From positions 1 to 24,306 of the forward strand of contig CAYLRO010000038.1 of assembly GCA_964386635.1 (NCBI GenBank): a stretch of 24,306 bases of DNA, given 5' to 3'. The notes under the pieces were generated by a model. It worked only from the letters and a program-made list of their open reading frames with translations, made no database searches and was not told the origin of the DNA. This DNA comes from Sabulitectum sp964386635. GTDB lineage: Bacteria > Fermentibacterota > Fermentibacteria > Fermentibacterales > JCC-6. The position numbers and the translations under genes were made by a program. Below are positions 15,265 to 22,958 of the stretch, one piece after another. The first letter of the stretch is position 1. Every line of letters begins with the position of its first letter.

Positions 15265-15971
15265 CAGCCCATCACCTCCTCTGTTACATCAAGGGGGCTG
15301 AAAAATAGATAGTCTGCAGAAACCAGTCTGAATCTAACTCCCTTATAGTCCATGTTTACCTTCTCGGGCCAGGTTCCATGAAGATGGCCGTATACACAGA
15401 GAGATACTCCGTTTTCTGCAAGAATTTCAGCGAACCTTCCAGGCTTGCCGTCAACAACTGGAGGGTAGTGCATCATGTACACCAGATTCTGCCCTGTTTC
15501 CAGAATACTTCGTGCCTGCTCCAGTGCCAGTTCCATTCTCCCCAGCTCCCTTTTATAAATCTTTTCGTCCTGGGAAGCTCTGTAGCCATCCCACAGGGGA
15601 GAGTTCCATCCCCTGGAAGCAGCCAGAATAAAAGTGCCACAGGAGACAGCAGCTCTTTGAAGAGGAATAATGGACGGTCCGGTAAACTCCTTAACCTGTT
15701 TCAGAGAGCTCCACCAGAAGTCATGGTTTCCCCTGCAGACGTATTTAGTTCCAGGGAGACTGTTCAGGAAATCAAGATCCGGTTTTGCCTCGGCGAAGTT
15801 CATTCCCCAGGAAATGTCTCCGGGAACAAGAACAATATCTTCTTCAGAAACAGATTCGCGCCAGTTTTTTTCTATCTGAGCCGGATGATTTTTCCAGCGG
15901 TCTCCGAAAATGTCCATTGGCTTGTTCACCGAGAAACCAAGGTGCGGGTCGGAGAGGGCGAAAATTCTCAT
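15264..15971 (-). CDS. Calcineurin-like metallophosphoesterase
   Basis: 235 residues. All metal-binding blocks are present in order: DPHLG (D8, H10), GDISWG (D52), GNHD (81-84), MMHYPP (about 166-171) and GHLHG (about 195-199). The fold hydrolyses phosphomono- or diesters with two metals. The substrate is unknown. There is no signal peptide or TM segment, so it is cytoplasmic. It starts inside the stop region of the HAD gene (ATGA overlap) and ends one nt into the ABC-F start, making a three-gene operon. Confidence 0.9.
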   Translation of the reverse strand: MRIFALSDPHLGFSVNKPMDIFGDRWKNHPAQIEKNWRESVSEEDIVLVPGDISWGMNFAEAKPDLDFLNSLPGTKYVCRGNHDFWWSSLKQVKEFTGPSIIPLQRAAVSCGTFILAASRGWNSPLWDGYRASQDEKIYKRELGRMELALEQARSILETGQNLVYMMHYPPVVDGKPGRFAEILAENGVSLCVYGHLHGTWPEKVNMDYKGVRFRLVSADYLFFSPLDVTEEVMG

Positions 15972-16798
15972 TTTGCCCTTTCCAGCCAGATGGACACAGC
16001 TTCAGATACACCGCTCTCTTCATGGGAGGCAACGGTTCTGTATTTCTTTTTCAAGTTTTCCGGTGAATTGGCAACAACGAATGAGGTTTCTGCCCATTCA
16101 AGCATGTGAACATCATTCCAGTCATTGCCTGCAGCTGCTGTGTTTATCCTGCTTACTCCCAGTTCCTGCCTTATGAATTCACAGCCAGAGCCTTTGTTCA
16201 CCCCTGCAGGAAAGACCTCTATCCATACTGTATGGTTATCAAGAGGGCTTGTTGCACGGATAACAGAGAATTTTTCACCAAGCACAGAAGCAAGAGCTGG
16301 AATAACACTGTGGGCTCTTTCGGGGCTTACAAAACCTATGACCTCTGACGACTCGATCTCCGGGGAGATTATTTCCTGCGAGAAGCCTCTGTAGTACTCA
16401 AGCCTGTTCTTGAAATCACTGCCGTGGCTGCCTGGTATCCAGTGAAGCTTGTGGGCATCGGGAAAAGGACCTTGAATGGACACATCCCTCACACCCAGAG
16501 AGCTTAATGCATTGTGAATTTCAGCTGTTTCCAGAGGGGACAGCAGGTGTGACAGTTTTACAGTTCCCTCTGAGTTAATAATTCCTGCACCTGAAGAAAG
16601 CACATACCAGTCTACAGGAAGGATTAATCCATTCAGCGATCGCCACAGAGAAAAAGGGCTTCTGCCAGTTGCAAGAACTACAGCACAACCATGGTTCCTT
16701 AGCCTTTCCAGACTTTCAAGGTCTTCTCTGCTGATTGATCTGTCTTTTCTGGCCAGTGTTCCGTCGAAGTCTGTTACAAAGAGTGAGGTGTGTTTCAT
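15968..16798 (-). CDS. HAD superfamily hydrolase, Cof/IIB type
   Basis: 276 residues when started at MKHTSLFVTDFDGTL. The longer frame to 16885 would overlap the divergent gene. Motif I is DFDGT (D10, D12). Motif II is LATGRSP. The Lys motif is in VNKGSGCEFI. Motif IV is GNDWNDVHML, diagnostic of the HAD-IIB/Cof branch of sugar-phosphate and cofactor phosphatases. No clear Shine-Dalgarno lies before this ATG. Only 42 bp separate it from the divergent HAD gene, so the mRNA may have a very short leader. It is the first gene of the operon with the metallophosphoesterase and ABC-F genes. The substrate is unknown. Confidence 0.88.
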   Translation of the reverse strand: MKHTSLFVTDFDGTLARKDRSISREDLESLERLRNHGCAVVLATGRSPFSLWRSLNGLILPVDWYVLSSGAGIINSEGTVKLSHLLSPLETAEIHNALSSLGVRDVSIQGPFPDAHKLHWIPGSHGSDFKNRLEYYRGFSQEIISPEIESSEVIGFVSPERAHSVIPALASVLGEKFSVIRATSPLDNHTVWIEVFPAGVNKGSGCEFIRQELGVSRINTAAAGNDWNDVHMLEWAETSFVVANSPENLKKKYRTVASHEESGVSEAVSIWLERAK

Positions 16799-16840
16799 AG
16801 TGTGTAATATATTCCCGATTCCAAAGGAACTGGAGGAATC

Positions 16841-17491
16841 GTGAGAAAAATAGCTGTCTTTGATCTGGATGGTACTCTCCATCACACTGAAATAGCCCTT
16901 GCACCAGCAATTGCAGATGCAGCTGGAGATGTTACAGGAGCGGAAAAACCATCATTTGATCTTATCAATTCTCTATATGGAGAACCGATTGAAGAATTCT
17001 GCAGAGTTCTTACCGGAAGAACTGATGAAAAAACTTTTAACTTATTCGTGGACCGGGTGAAATTTTACCAGGCTATCACCATTCCGGAGCTGGGTGCTCT
17101 TTATCCCGGAACCATAAAAATGCTGGAAGAACTGAGGGATAGAGGATATGATCTTGCAGTTCTGTCAAATGCAAACCTTGACTACATACAAGCAGTTACT
17201 GAACAGCTGAACATCAGACATTTCTTTGGAAGAATTCAGGGGAAAAATGCTGTATCATCAAAGAGCAGACGGCTTGCCGAGCTGATAGAAGACTATGAAT
17301 TTGCAGTAATGGCGGGAGACAGATATCACGATGTACAGGCGGCTCTTGAAAACTCCATTCCGGCAATTGCCTGCAGTTACGGTTATGGATCAGAGAAGGA
17401 ACATGAAGGAGCTTTAAAGGTTAAAAATCCCGGTGAGATAGTTGAGGTTATAGAAGGTCTTTTCAGGCAAGGTACCGGAACAGAGCAATAA
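16841..17491 (+). CDS. HAD superfamily phosphatase (phosphoglycolate phosphatase-like)
   Basis: 216 residues. GTG start with GGAGG 4-5 nt upstream. Motif I is FDLDGTL (D8, D10). A helical cap follows (about 18-85), then motif II LSNAN, the Lys motif in KNAVSSKSRR and motif IV AGDRYHDV. The cap and motif spacing place it in HAD subfamily I, with phosphoglycolate phosphatase and beta-phosphoglucomutase relatives. Its natural substrate cannot be read from sequence. The 3' end overlaps the convergent lexA gene by 29 bp. Confidence 0.88.
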   Translation: MRKIAVFDLDGTLHHTEIALAPAIADAAGDVTGAEKPSFDLINSLYGEPIEEFCRVLTGRTDEKTFNLFVDRVKFYQAITIPELGALYPGTIKMLEELRDRGYDLAVLSNANLDYIQAVTEQLNIRHFFGRIQGKNAVSSKSRRLAELIEDYEFAVMAGDRYHDVQAALENSIPAIACSYGYGSEKEHEGALKVKNPGEIVEVIEGLFRQGTGTEQ

Positions 17492-18089
17492 CCTTTCCCA
17501 CGATTCGAATGCCTGCAAGTTCCCTGCCGAAGTACTCCATAACTTTGTACTCATCGTTGGAGGGCACAAGTTTAACCGTGTCACCGTACTTGAAGAACCG
17601 CTTAACCGTTGCCTCATCCTCTACCATGACCACTGCAAGTGCACCCTGTTCCACGAACTGAACCGGTTTTACAAGAACAAGATCTTCGTTGTTTATCCCG
17701 TCGCCGATCATGCTGTCACCTCTGACCCTGAGCCAGAAAAGGCCTTCCGTTCCCCTGTATCTTCTTGGGACTGGAAGATAGCCCTCTTCGTTCTGAACAG
17801 CCAGAATGGGCTGGCCGGCGGCGACTCGCCCGATGATAGGGGCGCGGTAATCGAAAGGGTTGACACCCCTTCCTGCGGAAGGGAGAGACAGCGCTCTTGC
17901 AGAACCGTCTTCTCTTGTGAGGTAACCCTTCTCAACAAGCCGATCTATGTGATCTTTAACACCCTTGGTGCTTTTCAGATTAAAAGCCTTCTGGGTTTCC
18001 CTTATGGAAGGGGGATATCCCTTTTCAGCAATGAATGACTCAATGAATTCAAGAAATTGCTTTTGTCTTGCTGTAAGGTCGCTTCTCAT
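17463..18089 (-). CDS. lexA: SOS-response repressor LexA
   Basis: 208 residues, normal length. LexA represses DNA-damage genes and cleaves itself when RecA filaments form. The start at MRSDLTARQ has GGGAGAG about 7 nt upstream. An N-terminal winged helix (1-70) contains LTARQKQFLEFIESF and the recognition helix region SIRETQKAF. The cleavage site is A91-G92 in VAAGQP. The catalytic serine is in RGDSM (S126) and the lysine in ATVKRF (K163). All elements needed for self-cleavage are present. Its promoter carries a matching operator. The 3' end overlaps the convergent HAD gene. Confidence 0.97.
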   Translation of the reverse strand: MRSDLTARQKQFLEFIESFIAEKGYPPSIRETQKAFNLKSTKGVKDHIDRLVEKGYLTREDGSARALSLPSAGRGVNPFDYRAPIIGRVAAGQPILAVQNEEGYLPVPRRYRGTEGLFWLRVRGDSMIGDGINNEDLVLVKPVQFVEQGALAVVMVEDEATVKRFFKYGDTVKLVPSNDEYKVMEYFGRELAGIRIVGKVIALFRYLA

Positions 18090-18110
18090 GTTTGTTCTCT
18101 CCCACCTGTG

Positions 18111-18122
18111 AAACATATGTTT
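18111..18122. promoter_or_regulatory. LexA operator (SOS box)
   Basis: AAACATATGTTT is a perfect 12-bp palindrome lying immediately after the -10 of lexA and 21 nt before its start codon. It closely resembles the Bacillus-type box GAACATATGTTC. Its position predicts autoregulation of lexA. Confidence 0.75.
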
Positions 18123-18151
18123 ACTATATGGAGGTAGAAAAACACCGTCAA
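18123..18151 (-). promoter_or_regulatory. lexA promoter
   Basis: TTGACG (18151-18146), a 17-nt spacer and TATAGT (18128-18123) on the minus strand. The SOS box directly abuts the -10 and would cover the start of transcription. Confidence 0.7.
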
Positions 18152-18168
18152 GCCATGAGTTGAAAGTA

Positions 18169-18609
18169 TTAGTCCAGCAAGTCGCTGAAATAAATGATGT
18201 AAACTGCTATTCTCTCTTTAAGGTCATCGTTGGATCCGTCGGTGTAGAGAAGAATGCTGAAATTGAGAGATTCAACGGTGCCGTCATCGCGGATTATTGC
18301 AACGTCTCTGAAACGGTGATTCTTAAGTCTGCCGTCACCGGTAAGTTCGAAGATGCATTCTTCAGAGGGATCCAGGAACTCTTCTTCATCTATGTAGCCG
18401 AGAACATTGAAGTTGTCGTCTTCTATTCTGAGCATGTCGCTGTCTTCATCAGTGACGATTCTGCCCAGGGGCATGAATGATGCATCCTCTATCCGGCCAT
18501 CTTCGCGAACATATCCGATGGTCTCATAGTTGCTGTTCTCAAGCCTGAGATGACCGGCAAAAGAAACTGCAGCAAGCATCAGCACAAGAAACAAACTTAT
18601 ATTTTTCAA
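18169..18609 (-). CDS. Small exported protein with short beta repeats (beta-flower-like)
   Basis: 146 residues from a TTG start at 18609. This start is preferred because AAAGGGGAA lies 8 nt upstream. The in-frame ATG at 18627 has no Shine-Dalgarno and would add only MKGESR. The signal peptide KNISLFLVLMLAAVSFAG is followed by repeated units of about 20 residues with the pattern 'hydrophobic-G-xI-x-DG-x-I', for example YETIGYVREDGRIED, FMPLGRIVTDED and FNVLGYIDEEEF. This matches the look of five-fold beta-flower proteins. The mature part is strongly acidic. It is likely periplasmic or surface-located. No enzyme motif is seen. It is divergent from the HhH-MBL gene. Confidence 0.75.
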   Translation of the reverse strand: MKNISLFLVLMLAAVSFAGHLRLENSNYETIGYVREDGRIEDASFMPLGRIVTDEDSDMLRIEDDNFNVLGYIDEEEFLDPSEECIFELTGDGRLKNHRFRDVAIIRDDGTVESLNFSILLYTDGSNDDLKERIAVYIIYFSDLLD

Positions 18610-18681
18610 ACGGGATTCCCCTTTCATGCTTTATATTCAGTGCTAATACTTTCTCTAAGATTCAAGCAGGTGTCAAGGGGC

Positions 18682-19740
18682 ATGGAGTCATTATTTGTGT
18701 TTTTCATTCTATCAACGCTGCTGGATCCTCCGCCTCTGGATGTTAATACCGCATCGGTTGAAGACCTTACTCTTCTCAGCGGTATCGGTGAGGCAACAGC
18801 CGCCAGTATTGTAGAATTCAGAGAAACCATATCGCCGTTCCTGTCCGTTGATGAACTTATCTTCGTGCCTGGCATCGGTCCATCGCTGCTGGAAAGTATT
18901 CATCCCTTTGTAGTTGCATCGCATGATGATTGTTCCGCAGATCGCCTGGACACACTTCCGGTACGCTGCCCTGAAGACACTCTGCTTTCAATTGTTTTTC
19001 TGGATGTAGGGAACGGAGATGCCGTTGTTCTTAAAACAGCTGAACAGACTTGGCTTATAGATGGAGGTCCTCCAGGAGAAGGGGCAATGCGCGCTCCTGT
19101 AGTGCAGCGACTGATTGAATGCTCTATCGATACTCTATCAACTGTAGCGTTTACCCATCCTCATGCTGATCACATAGGCGGATGCAGGGACGCCATGGAA
19201 GCATTCAGCTGTACAAAACTCATTGACCCCGGGATCACTCACTCCTCACCGGTATATGAGGAGTTGCTTGATTTCGCGTTAGGCAGCAACTGCAGCTACA
19301 CCGTGCCGGAGATGGGCGACTGCTGGGATATCGGGAGTGGAGTGGGAGTTGAGATAGTGTGGCTGGAAAGGGGGGCCTGTTCTCCCAATGAGGCTTCAGC
19401 AGTGTACCTGGTTACCTGCAGTGGTTTCTCGCTGCTGATTACAGGGGACATAGAGAATGAATCGATAATGCAGATGACACTTAACCAGACTCCGGTGACA
19501 GTTATGAAAGTTCCACACCACGGAAGCAGAACATCTCTCTTCCCTGCCTGGATACGCCGCACAGACCCTCAGGCAGCTGTTTTCAGCTGCGGCAGACAGA
19601 ATCCCTTCGGGCATCCCAATGCTGATGTAGTAAGAGCATGGCAGGAAACCGGAGCGGCTATCTTGCGAACAGACCTGAACGGGAATATCTTCCTGTACAC
19701 CGACGGAGAATCATTTACATTTACCCTTTCCATGCAGTGA
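18682..19740 (+). CDS. ComEA-like HhH domain fused to ComEC-like metallo-beta-lactamase
   Basis: 352 residues from the ATG at 18682. A longer frame to 18550 overlaps the divergent gene and has no signal sequence. A short hydrophobic N-terminus (residues 2-14) suggests export. Then come two helix-hairpin-helix units, VNTASVEDLTLLSGIGEATA (21-40) and FVPGIGPSLLESI (61-73), as in ComEA. The rest is a metallo-beta-lactamase fold: LDVGNGDAVV (108-117), THPHADHIGG (158-167, metal ligands H159, H161, D163, H164), ITGDIEN, and PHHGSR (278-283). The LDVGNGDA...HHGSR pattern is that of the ComEC/Rec2 C-terminal domain, thought to be a nuclease in DNA uptake. The ComEC membrane channel is absent. Likely a secreted or periplasmic nuclease, but the substrate is unproven. 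Ribosome-binding site is poor. Confidence 0.85.
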   Translation: MESLFVFFILSTLLDPPPLDVNTASVEDLTLLSGIGEATAASIVEFRETISPFLSVDELIFVPGIGPSLLESIHPFVVASHDDCSADRLDTLPVRCPEDTLLSIVFLDVGNGDAVVLKTAEQTWLIDGGPPGEGAMRAPVVQRLIECSIDTLSTVAFTHPHADHIGGCRDAMEAFSCTKLIDPGITHSSPVYEELLDFALGSNCSYTVPEMGDCWDIGSGVGVEIVWLERGACSPNEASAVYLVTCSGFSLLITGDIENESIMQMTLNQTPVTVMKVPHHGSRTSLFPAWIRRTDPQAAVFSCGRQNPFGHPNADVVRAWQETGAAILRTDLNGNIFLYTDGESFTFTLSMQ

Positions 19741-19749
19741 GCAGCAGAA

Positions 19750-20694
19750 ATGAAAAAAGGTTCCCGGTTTACTCCATATCTCTACCTGTTGCCAGCTCTT
19801 CTTGTGGTAATCGCTTTCCGTACCATTCCAATTCTGGCAAGCTTCACTGCATCATTCACAGATTATGACATAGGCGGATTTCACGGATTTACCGGATTCG
19901 ACAATTATGTCAGAATGTTTACCGATGCCCGTTTCTGGAGCAGTGTTCTGAACACAAGCTTCTTTGTTCTCGGTGTTGTCCCGGCAGGGATTCTCATCCC
20001 GCTTTTTCTTGCAATGCTTCTCAGAGGTGAATTGAAGGGTAAAACTGTCTACAGAACTATATACTTCCTGCCTGTTGTAACCTCTGCTGTTGCAGTATCT
20101 GTTGTGTGGACCTGGCTGTTCAAGCCGGAAGCAGGTCCTATAAACGGGGTAATTACTGCACTGGGCGGGGATCCGCTTATGTGGCTTCGCGAGCCCAGGG
20201 GGATTTTCGAGATGATGCTTTCTCCTCTTGGAATTAAACCCAGGGGAATTTTAGCAGGTCCCAGCCTGGCCCTTGTCTCTCTGATGATCGTCAGTGTCTG
20301 GAAGAGCATCGGATACAATACAGTTCTGTTTCTTGCAGGCCTTGAGAACATCTCGAATACTTACTACGAAGCCGCCAGGCTGGATGGTGCAGGGAAATGG
20401 GGTACATTCCGTCATGTAACCTGGCCACTGCTTTCTCCCACAACATTTTATGTTCTCATAATGAGCACCATAGCATCTTTCCAGACCTTTGCTCTTGTTT
20501 ATGTAATGACCCCGCCTCCAGGCGGCGGCCCACTGGGCACAACCAACGTAATAGTGTTCTACCTTTTCCAGAAGGCGTTTGACCGATTCGATATAGGATA
20601 TGCAAGTGCCATCAGTGTGTTCCTGTTCTTTGTACTGCTGATCCTCACCATTTTCCAGAGGCGAGTGGGAGAAAGGAGGGTGCATTACTCATGA
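19750..20694 (+). CDS. ABC sugar-type transporter permease, MalF family
   Basis: 314 residues with six TM segments. It forms the membrane channel of a carbohydrate-type importer with the next gene product. The cytoplasmic EAA loop that docks the ATPase is YEAARLDGAGKWGTFRHVTW (206-225). The N-terminal PYLYLLPALLVVIAF segment and FTGFDNYVRMF (47-57) are usual for UgpA/MalF-type permeases. The gene starts 9 nt after the HhH-MBL gene with a weak ribosome-binding site and overlaps the next gene by ATGA. No periplasmic binding protein or ATPase gene is adjacent. Confidence 0.93.
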   Translation: MKKGSRFTPYLYLLPALLVVIAFRTIPILASFTASFTDYDIGGFHGFTGFDNYVRMFTDARFWSSVLNTSFFVLGVVPAGILIPLFLAMLLRGELKGKTVYRTIYFLPVVTSAVAVSVVWTWLFKPEAGPINGVITALGGDPLMWLREPRGIFEMMLSPLGIKPRGILAGPSLALVSLMIVSVWKSIGYNTVLFLAGLENISNTYYEAARLDGAGKWGTFRHVTWPLLSPTTFYVLIMSTIASFQTFALVYVMTPPPGGGPLGTTNVIVFYLFQKAFDRFDIGYASAISVFLFFVLLILTIFQRRVGERRVHYS

Positions 20695-21461
20695 GACCAT
20701 CAGGCATTCTGAAACACTTTTTCCTTATTGCCGGCAGTCTGATAATGCTGATGCCGTTCCTCTGGATGATTTCCACCAGCCTGGAACAGGGAGGACTGAA
20801 CAATTATGTGGAAGCCTGGAACAGGGTTCCCTTCCAGACATATTTTCTGAATACTCTTCTTGTAACAGGCCTTTGTCTGGCTGGAGTTCTTGTAACAACT
20901 TCTCTTGCGGCTTATGCCTTTGCCACCATGGAGTTTCCAGGCAGAGGAATGATGTTCATTCTGTTTCTGTCCACGATGATGGTACCTCAGCCTGTTTACC
21001 TGGCTCCCAGTTATGTGCTGCTCTCCAAGTTGGGATGGGTGGACACTTACCTGGCTCTGATTATTCCATGGACTGCCAATGTCTTCAGCATATTCCTCCT
21101 GAGACAGCATTTCAAAACTCTGCCGAAATCTCTTTACGAAGCTGCCAGGCTGGATGGATGCAGCAGGTTCGGATACCTCTGGAGGGTTGCCCTTCCCCTG
21201 TCCAGGTCTGTGATTGCCACTATTACTCTCTTCAACATCATTGGATCCTGGAACAGTTTCATGTGGCCACTGGTGGTTACACATTCCGAAAAACTCAGGG
21301 TTCTTCAGGTGGGTCTCAGTTACTTCAATCAGGAACAGTCCAGTAACTATCAGCTTCTCATGGCTGCCTCCACATTCAGTGTGCTTCCTCTGCTGATCCT
21401 CTTCCTCTTTGCCCAGAAGCAGCTTGTGGCAAGTTACTCCCGTTCCGGCATGAAAGACTGA
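20691..21461 (+). CDS. ABC sugar-type transporter permease, MalG family
   Basis: 256 residues, six TM segments, partner of the upstream permease. The EAA loop is YEAARLDGCSRFGYLWRVAL (149-168). FATMEFPGRG (77-86) and the MVPQPVYLAPSYVLL stretch (97-111) are typical of MalG/UgpE proteins. It is shorter at the N-terminus than E. coli MalG and lacks most of the first periplasmic loop. The two permeases are translationally coupled. The transported compound cannot be named from sequence. Confidence 0.93.
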   Translation: MRPSGILKHFFLIAGSLIMLMPFLWMISTSLEQGGLNNYVEAWNRVPFQTYFLNTLLVTGLCLAGVLVTTSLAAYAFATMEFPGRGMMFILFLSTMMVPQPVYLAPSYVLLSKLGWVDTYLALIIPWTANVFSIFLLRQHFKTLPKSLYEAARLDGCSRFGYLWRVALPLSRSVIATITLFNIIGSWNSFMWPLVVTHSEKLRVLQVGLSYFNQEQSSNYQLLMAASTFSVLPLLILFLFAQKQLVASYSRSGMKD

Positions 21462-21463
21462 TC

Positions 21464-21895
21464 TTGTATTTTCTTGTTTTCTGCGCACTTTTTGGTTCTC
21501 TGCGTCAGGAAGTCTCACAGTTTCTTGCTGAGTACAGTTTTAACGGCTACACTGTTCAGTGGAGCAGGGGTTTATATTTGACCATCGGAGAGCCCGGTAC
21601 CCTGTGGTTATTCCTCCGTGGAAATCTTGAGGGAGTGGTGGGAGCTGCCGGTGGTGAAACGGTTCTGGATGTATCAATGGAACTCTCAGGGCCGGATATG
21701 AATATTACTGATAGTACCCGGGATGATTTGCCGGTCATTCCATTCAGCACCGGAGATGAACCGGGTCTGTACAGGGTTACCGTTACCGCAAGAGACATGC
21801 TGTTCGGTTCACAGGCCGACAGTGTGTATGTTTTCACCTCTCTGAGGGAGGTTGAGAGCCTAGTAAGCAACTCAGACCCGGCAGAGCCGGAATAG
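21464..21895 (+). CDS. Small exported protein of unknown function
   Basis: 143 residues from a TTG start two nt after the malG-type stop. The N-terminus YFLVFCALFGSLRQ is a short signal-like segment and the weak start suggests translational coupling. The mature part looks like an all-beta domain (GTLWLFLRGN, VLDVSMELSGPD, GLYRVTVTARDML, SVYVFTS), similar in feel to an Ig-like or pre-peptidase C-terminal-type module. The C-terminus is acidic. It might be a periplasmic accessory of the permeases or of the PorV-like protein that follows 18 bp later. No known family recognised. Confidence 0.65.
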   Translation: MYFLVFCALFGSLRQEVSQFLAEYSFNGYTVQWSRGLYLTIGEPGTLWLFLRGNLEGVVGAAGGETVLDVSMELSGPDMNITDSTRDDLPVIPFSTGDEPGLYRVTVTARDMLFGSQADSVYVFTSLREVESLVSNSDPAEPE

Positions 21896-21913
21896 ATATA
21901 CAGGGGGATTGAA

Positions 21914-22831
21914 ATGAGATTTACCTGTGCGTTAGCACTTATCCTGACAGTGGCTGTGTTCGCTTCAAGCGGCACTACCGGCTTCACTTTTCTTCAGGTT
22001 CCCACAGGAGCCAGAGCTGTTGCAATGGGTGGAGCTTTCACTGCAGTTCCAGGAGACCCTCTCGCCCTCTACTGGAATCCGGCTGCAGCAGCAAATATTG
22101 AAAAAAGCGTGCTTTCAACTTCATACAACAGCTATCTTCTTGACATGCAGGCAGGTTTTATAGGGTGGGTCAACCCCAGAGAAACCAGCACACTTGGAGT
22201 TTCAGTAAATTACTTCTACGGCGGAAGTTTTGACAGAACAACCATGGAAGATCCAATGGGCACAGGTGAGGAATTCTCAACCACTAGCATGGCGCTTGCG
22301 GGAACCTACGCCCGTCCTCTTTCAGAGACCATCTCCGTAGGCGCTACAGGCCGTTTCATCTACTCACAGATAGATTCATACAATGCTAACGGCTTCAGCG
22401 TAGATATCGGCAGCATGTACTGCCCTGCCGCACTTCCCGGATTTACAGGTGCTCTTGTTGTCAGGAATGCCGGAATTCAGACAAAAGCATTTTACAGCGA
22501 GAATGATCCTATGCCAACAGAAATGTCTGCAGGAGTCTCTCAGCAGCTGCTTAATGGAGACCTTCTCATTGCTGCAGATGCCACCATGCCCTTTGAGGGA
22601 GAATTGGACGCATCAGCAGGCGTGGAATATCTGCCAGTCAGTATGCTTGCTGTAAGAGCAGGCTGGAGCCTTTCAGCAATGAACACTGCTGACGAGGCCG
22701 GCGGAGGCTTTGTGGATGCAATGGGATTCGGGATGGGCACCAGATACAACCAGTTTACTCTGGATTATGCATTCAAGCCTGTAGCGGACCTTGGAGACAC
22801 TCACCGGATCACTCTGGGGATGGATCTCTAA
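21914..22831 (+). CDS. PorV/UPF0164-family outer membrane beta-barrel protein
   Basis: 305 residues. Signal peptide MRFTCALALILTVAVFASS. The mature start TFLQVPTGARAVAMGGAFTA (25-44), followed by DPLALYWNPAAAANI (49-63), is the signature of the PorV/PorQ branch of FadL-like barrels. Alternating amphipathic strands run to the end, with a C-terminal strand ending in ITLGMDL. In Bacteroidota PorV carries T9SS cargo from the translocon to the attachment complex. A role as the T9SS shuttle here is inferred from family and from the T9SS-tagged esterase next door. GGGGG lies 6-7 nt before the ATG. It is the last gene of the operon beginning at 18682. Confidence 0.88.
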   Translation: MRFTCALALILTVAVFASSGTTGFTFLQVPTGARAVAMGGAFTAVPGDPLALYWNPAAAANIEKSVLSTSYNSYLLDMQAGFIGWVNPRETSTLGVSVNYFYGGSFDRTTMEDPMGTGEEFSTTSMALAGTYARPLSETISVGATGRFIYSQIDSYNANGFSVDIGSMYCPAALPGFTGALVVRNAGIQTKAFYSENDPMPTEMSAGVSQQLLNGDLLIAADATMPFEGELDASAGVEYLPVSMLAVRAGWSLSAMNTADEAGGGFVDAMGFGMGTRYNQFTLDYAFKPVADLGDTHRITLGMDL

Positions 22832-22846
22832 AACAACACCGAGACA

Positions 22847-22876
22847 TTGACTTAGCTCAGACAACTCCATTATTCT
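22847..22876 (+). promoter_or_regulatory. Candidate promoter of the esterase gene
   Basis: TTGACT (22847-22852), an 18-nt spacer and TATTCT (22871-22876) in the 127-bp gap after the PorV-like gene. The leader would be about 75 nt. No clear terminator with a U-tract was found in this gap; only a 5-bp GCGCA/TGCGC stem near 22889-22913. Confidence 0.35.
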
Positions 22877-22958
22877 CTGGCAGATTCCGCGCAGTAAATT
22901 GAGCGGATGCGCCTGCTTCTAAACCATTCGGTGTACTTCGCTCGGAGGGAGGGGTCGG

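Noticed and set aside
20251..21518. Long minus-strand open frames (144 and 272 codons) opposite the permease genes
   Set aside because: The plus-strand frames encode complete permeases with EAA motifs; the minus-strand frames are low-complexity shadows rich in His and Gln.
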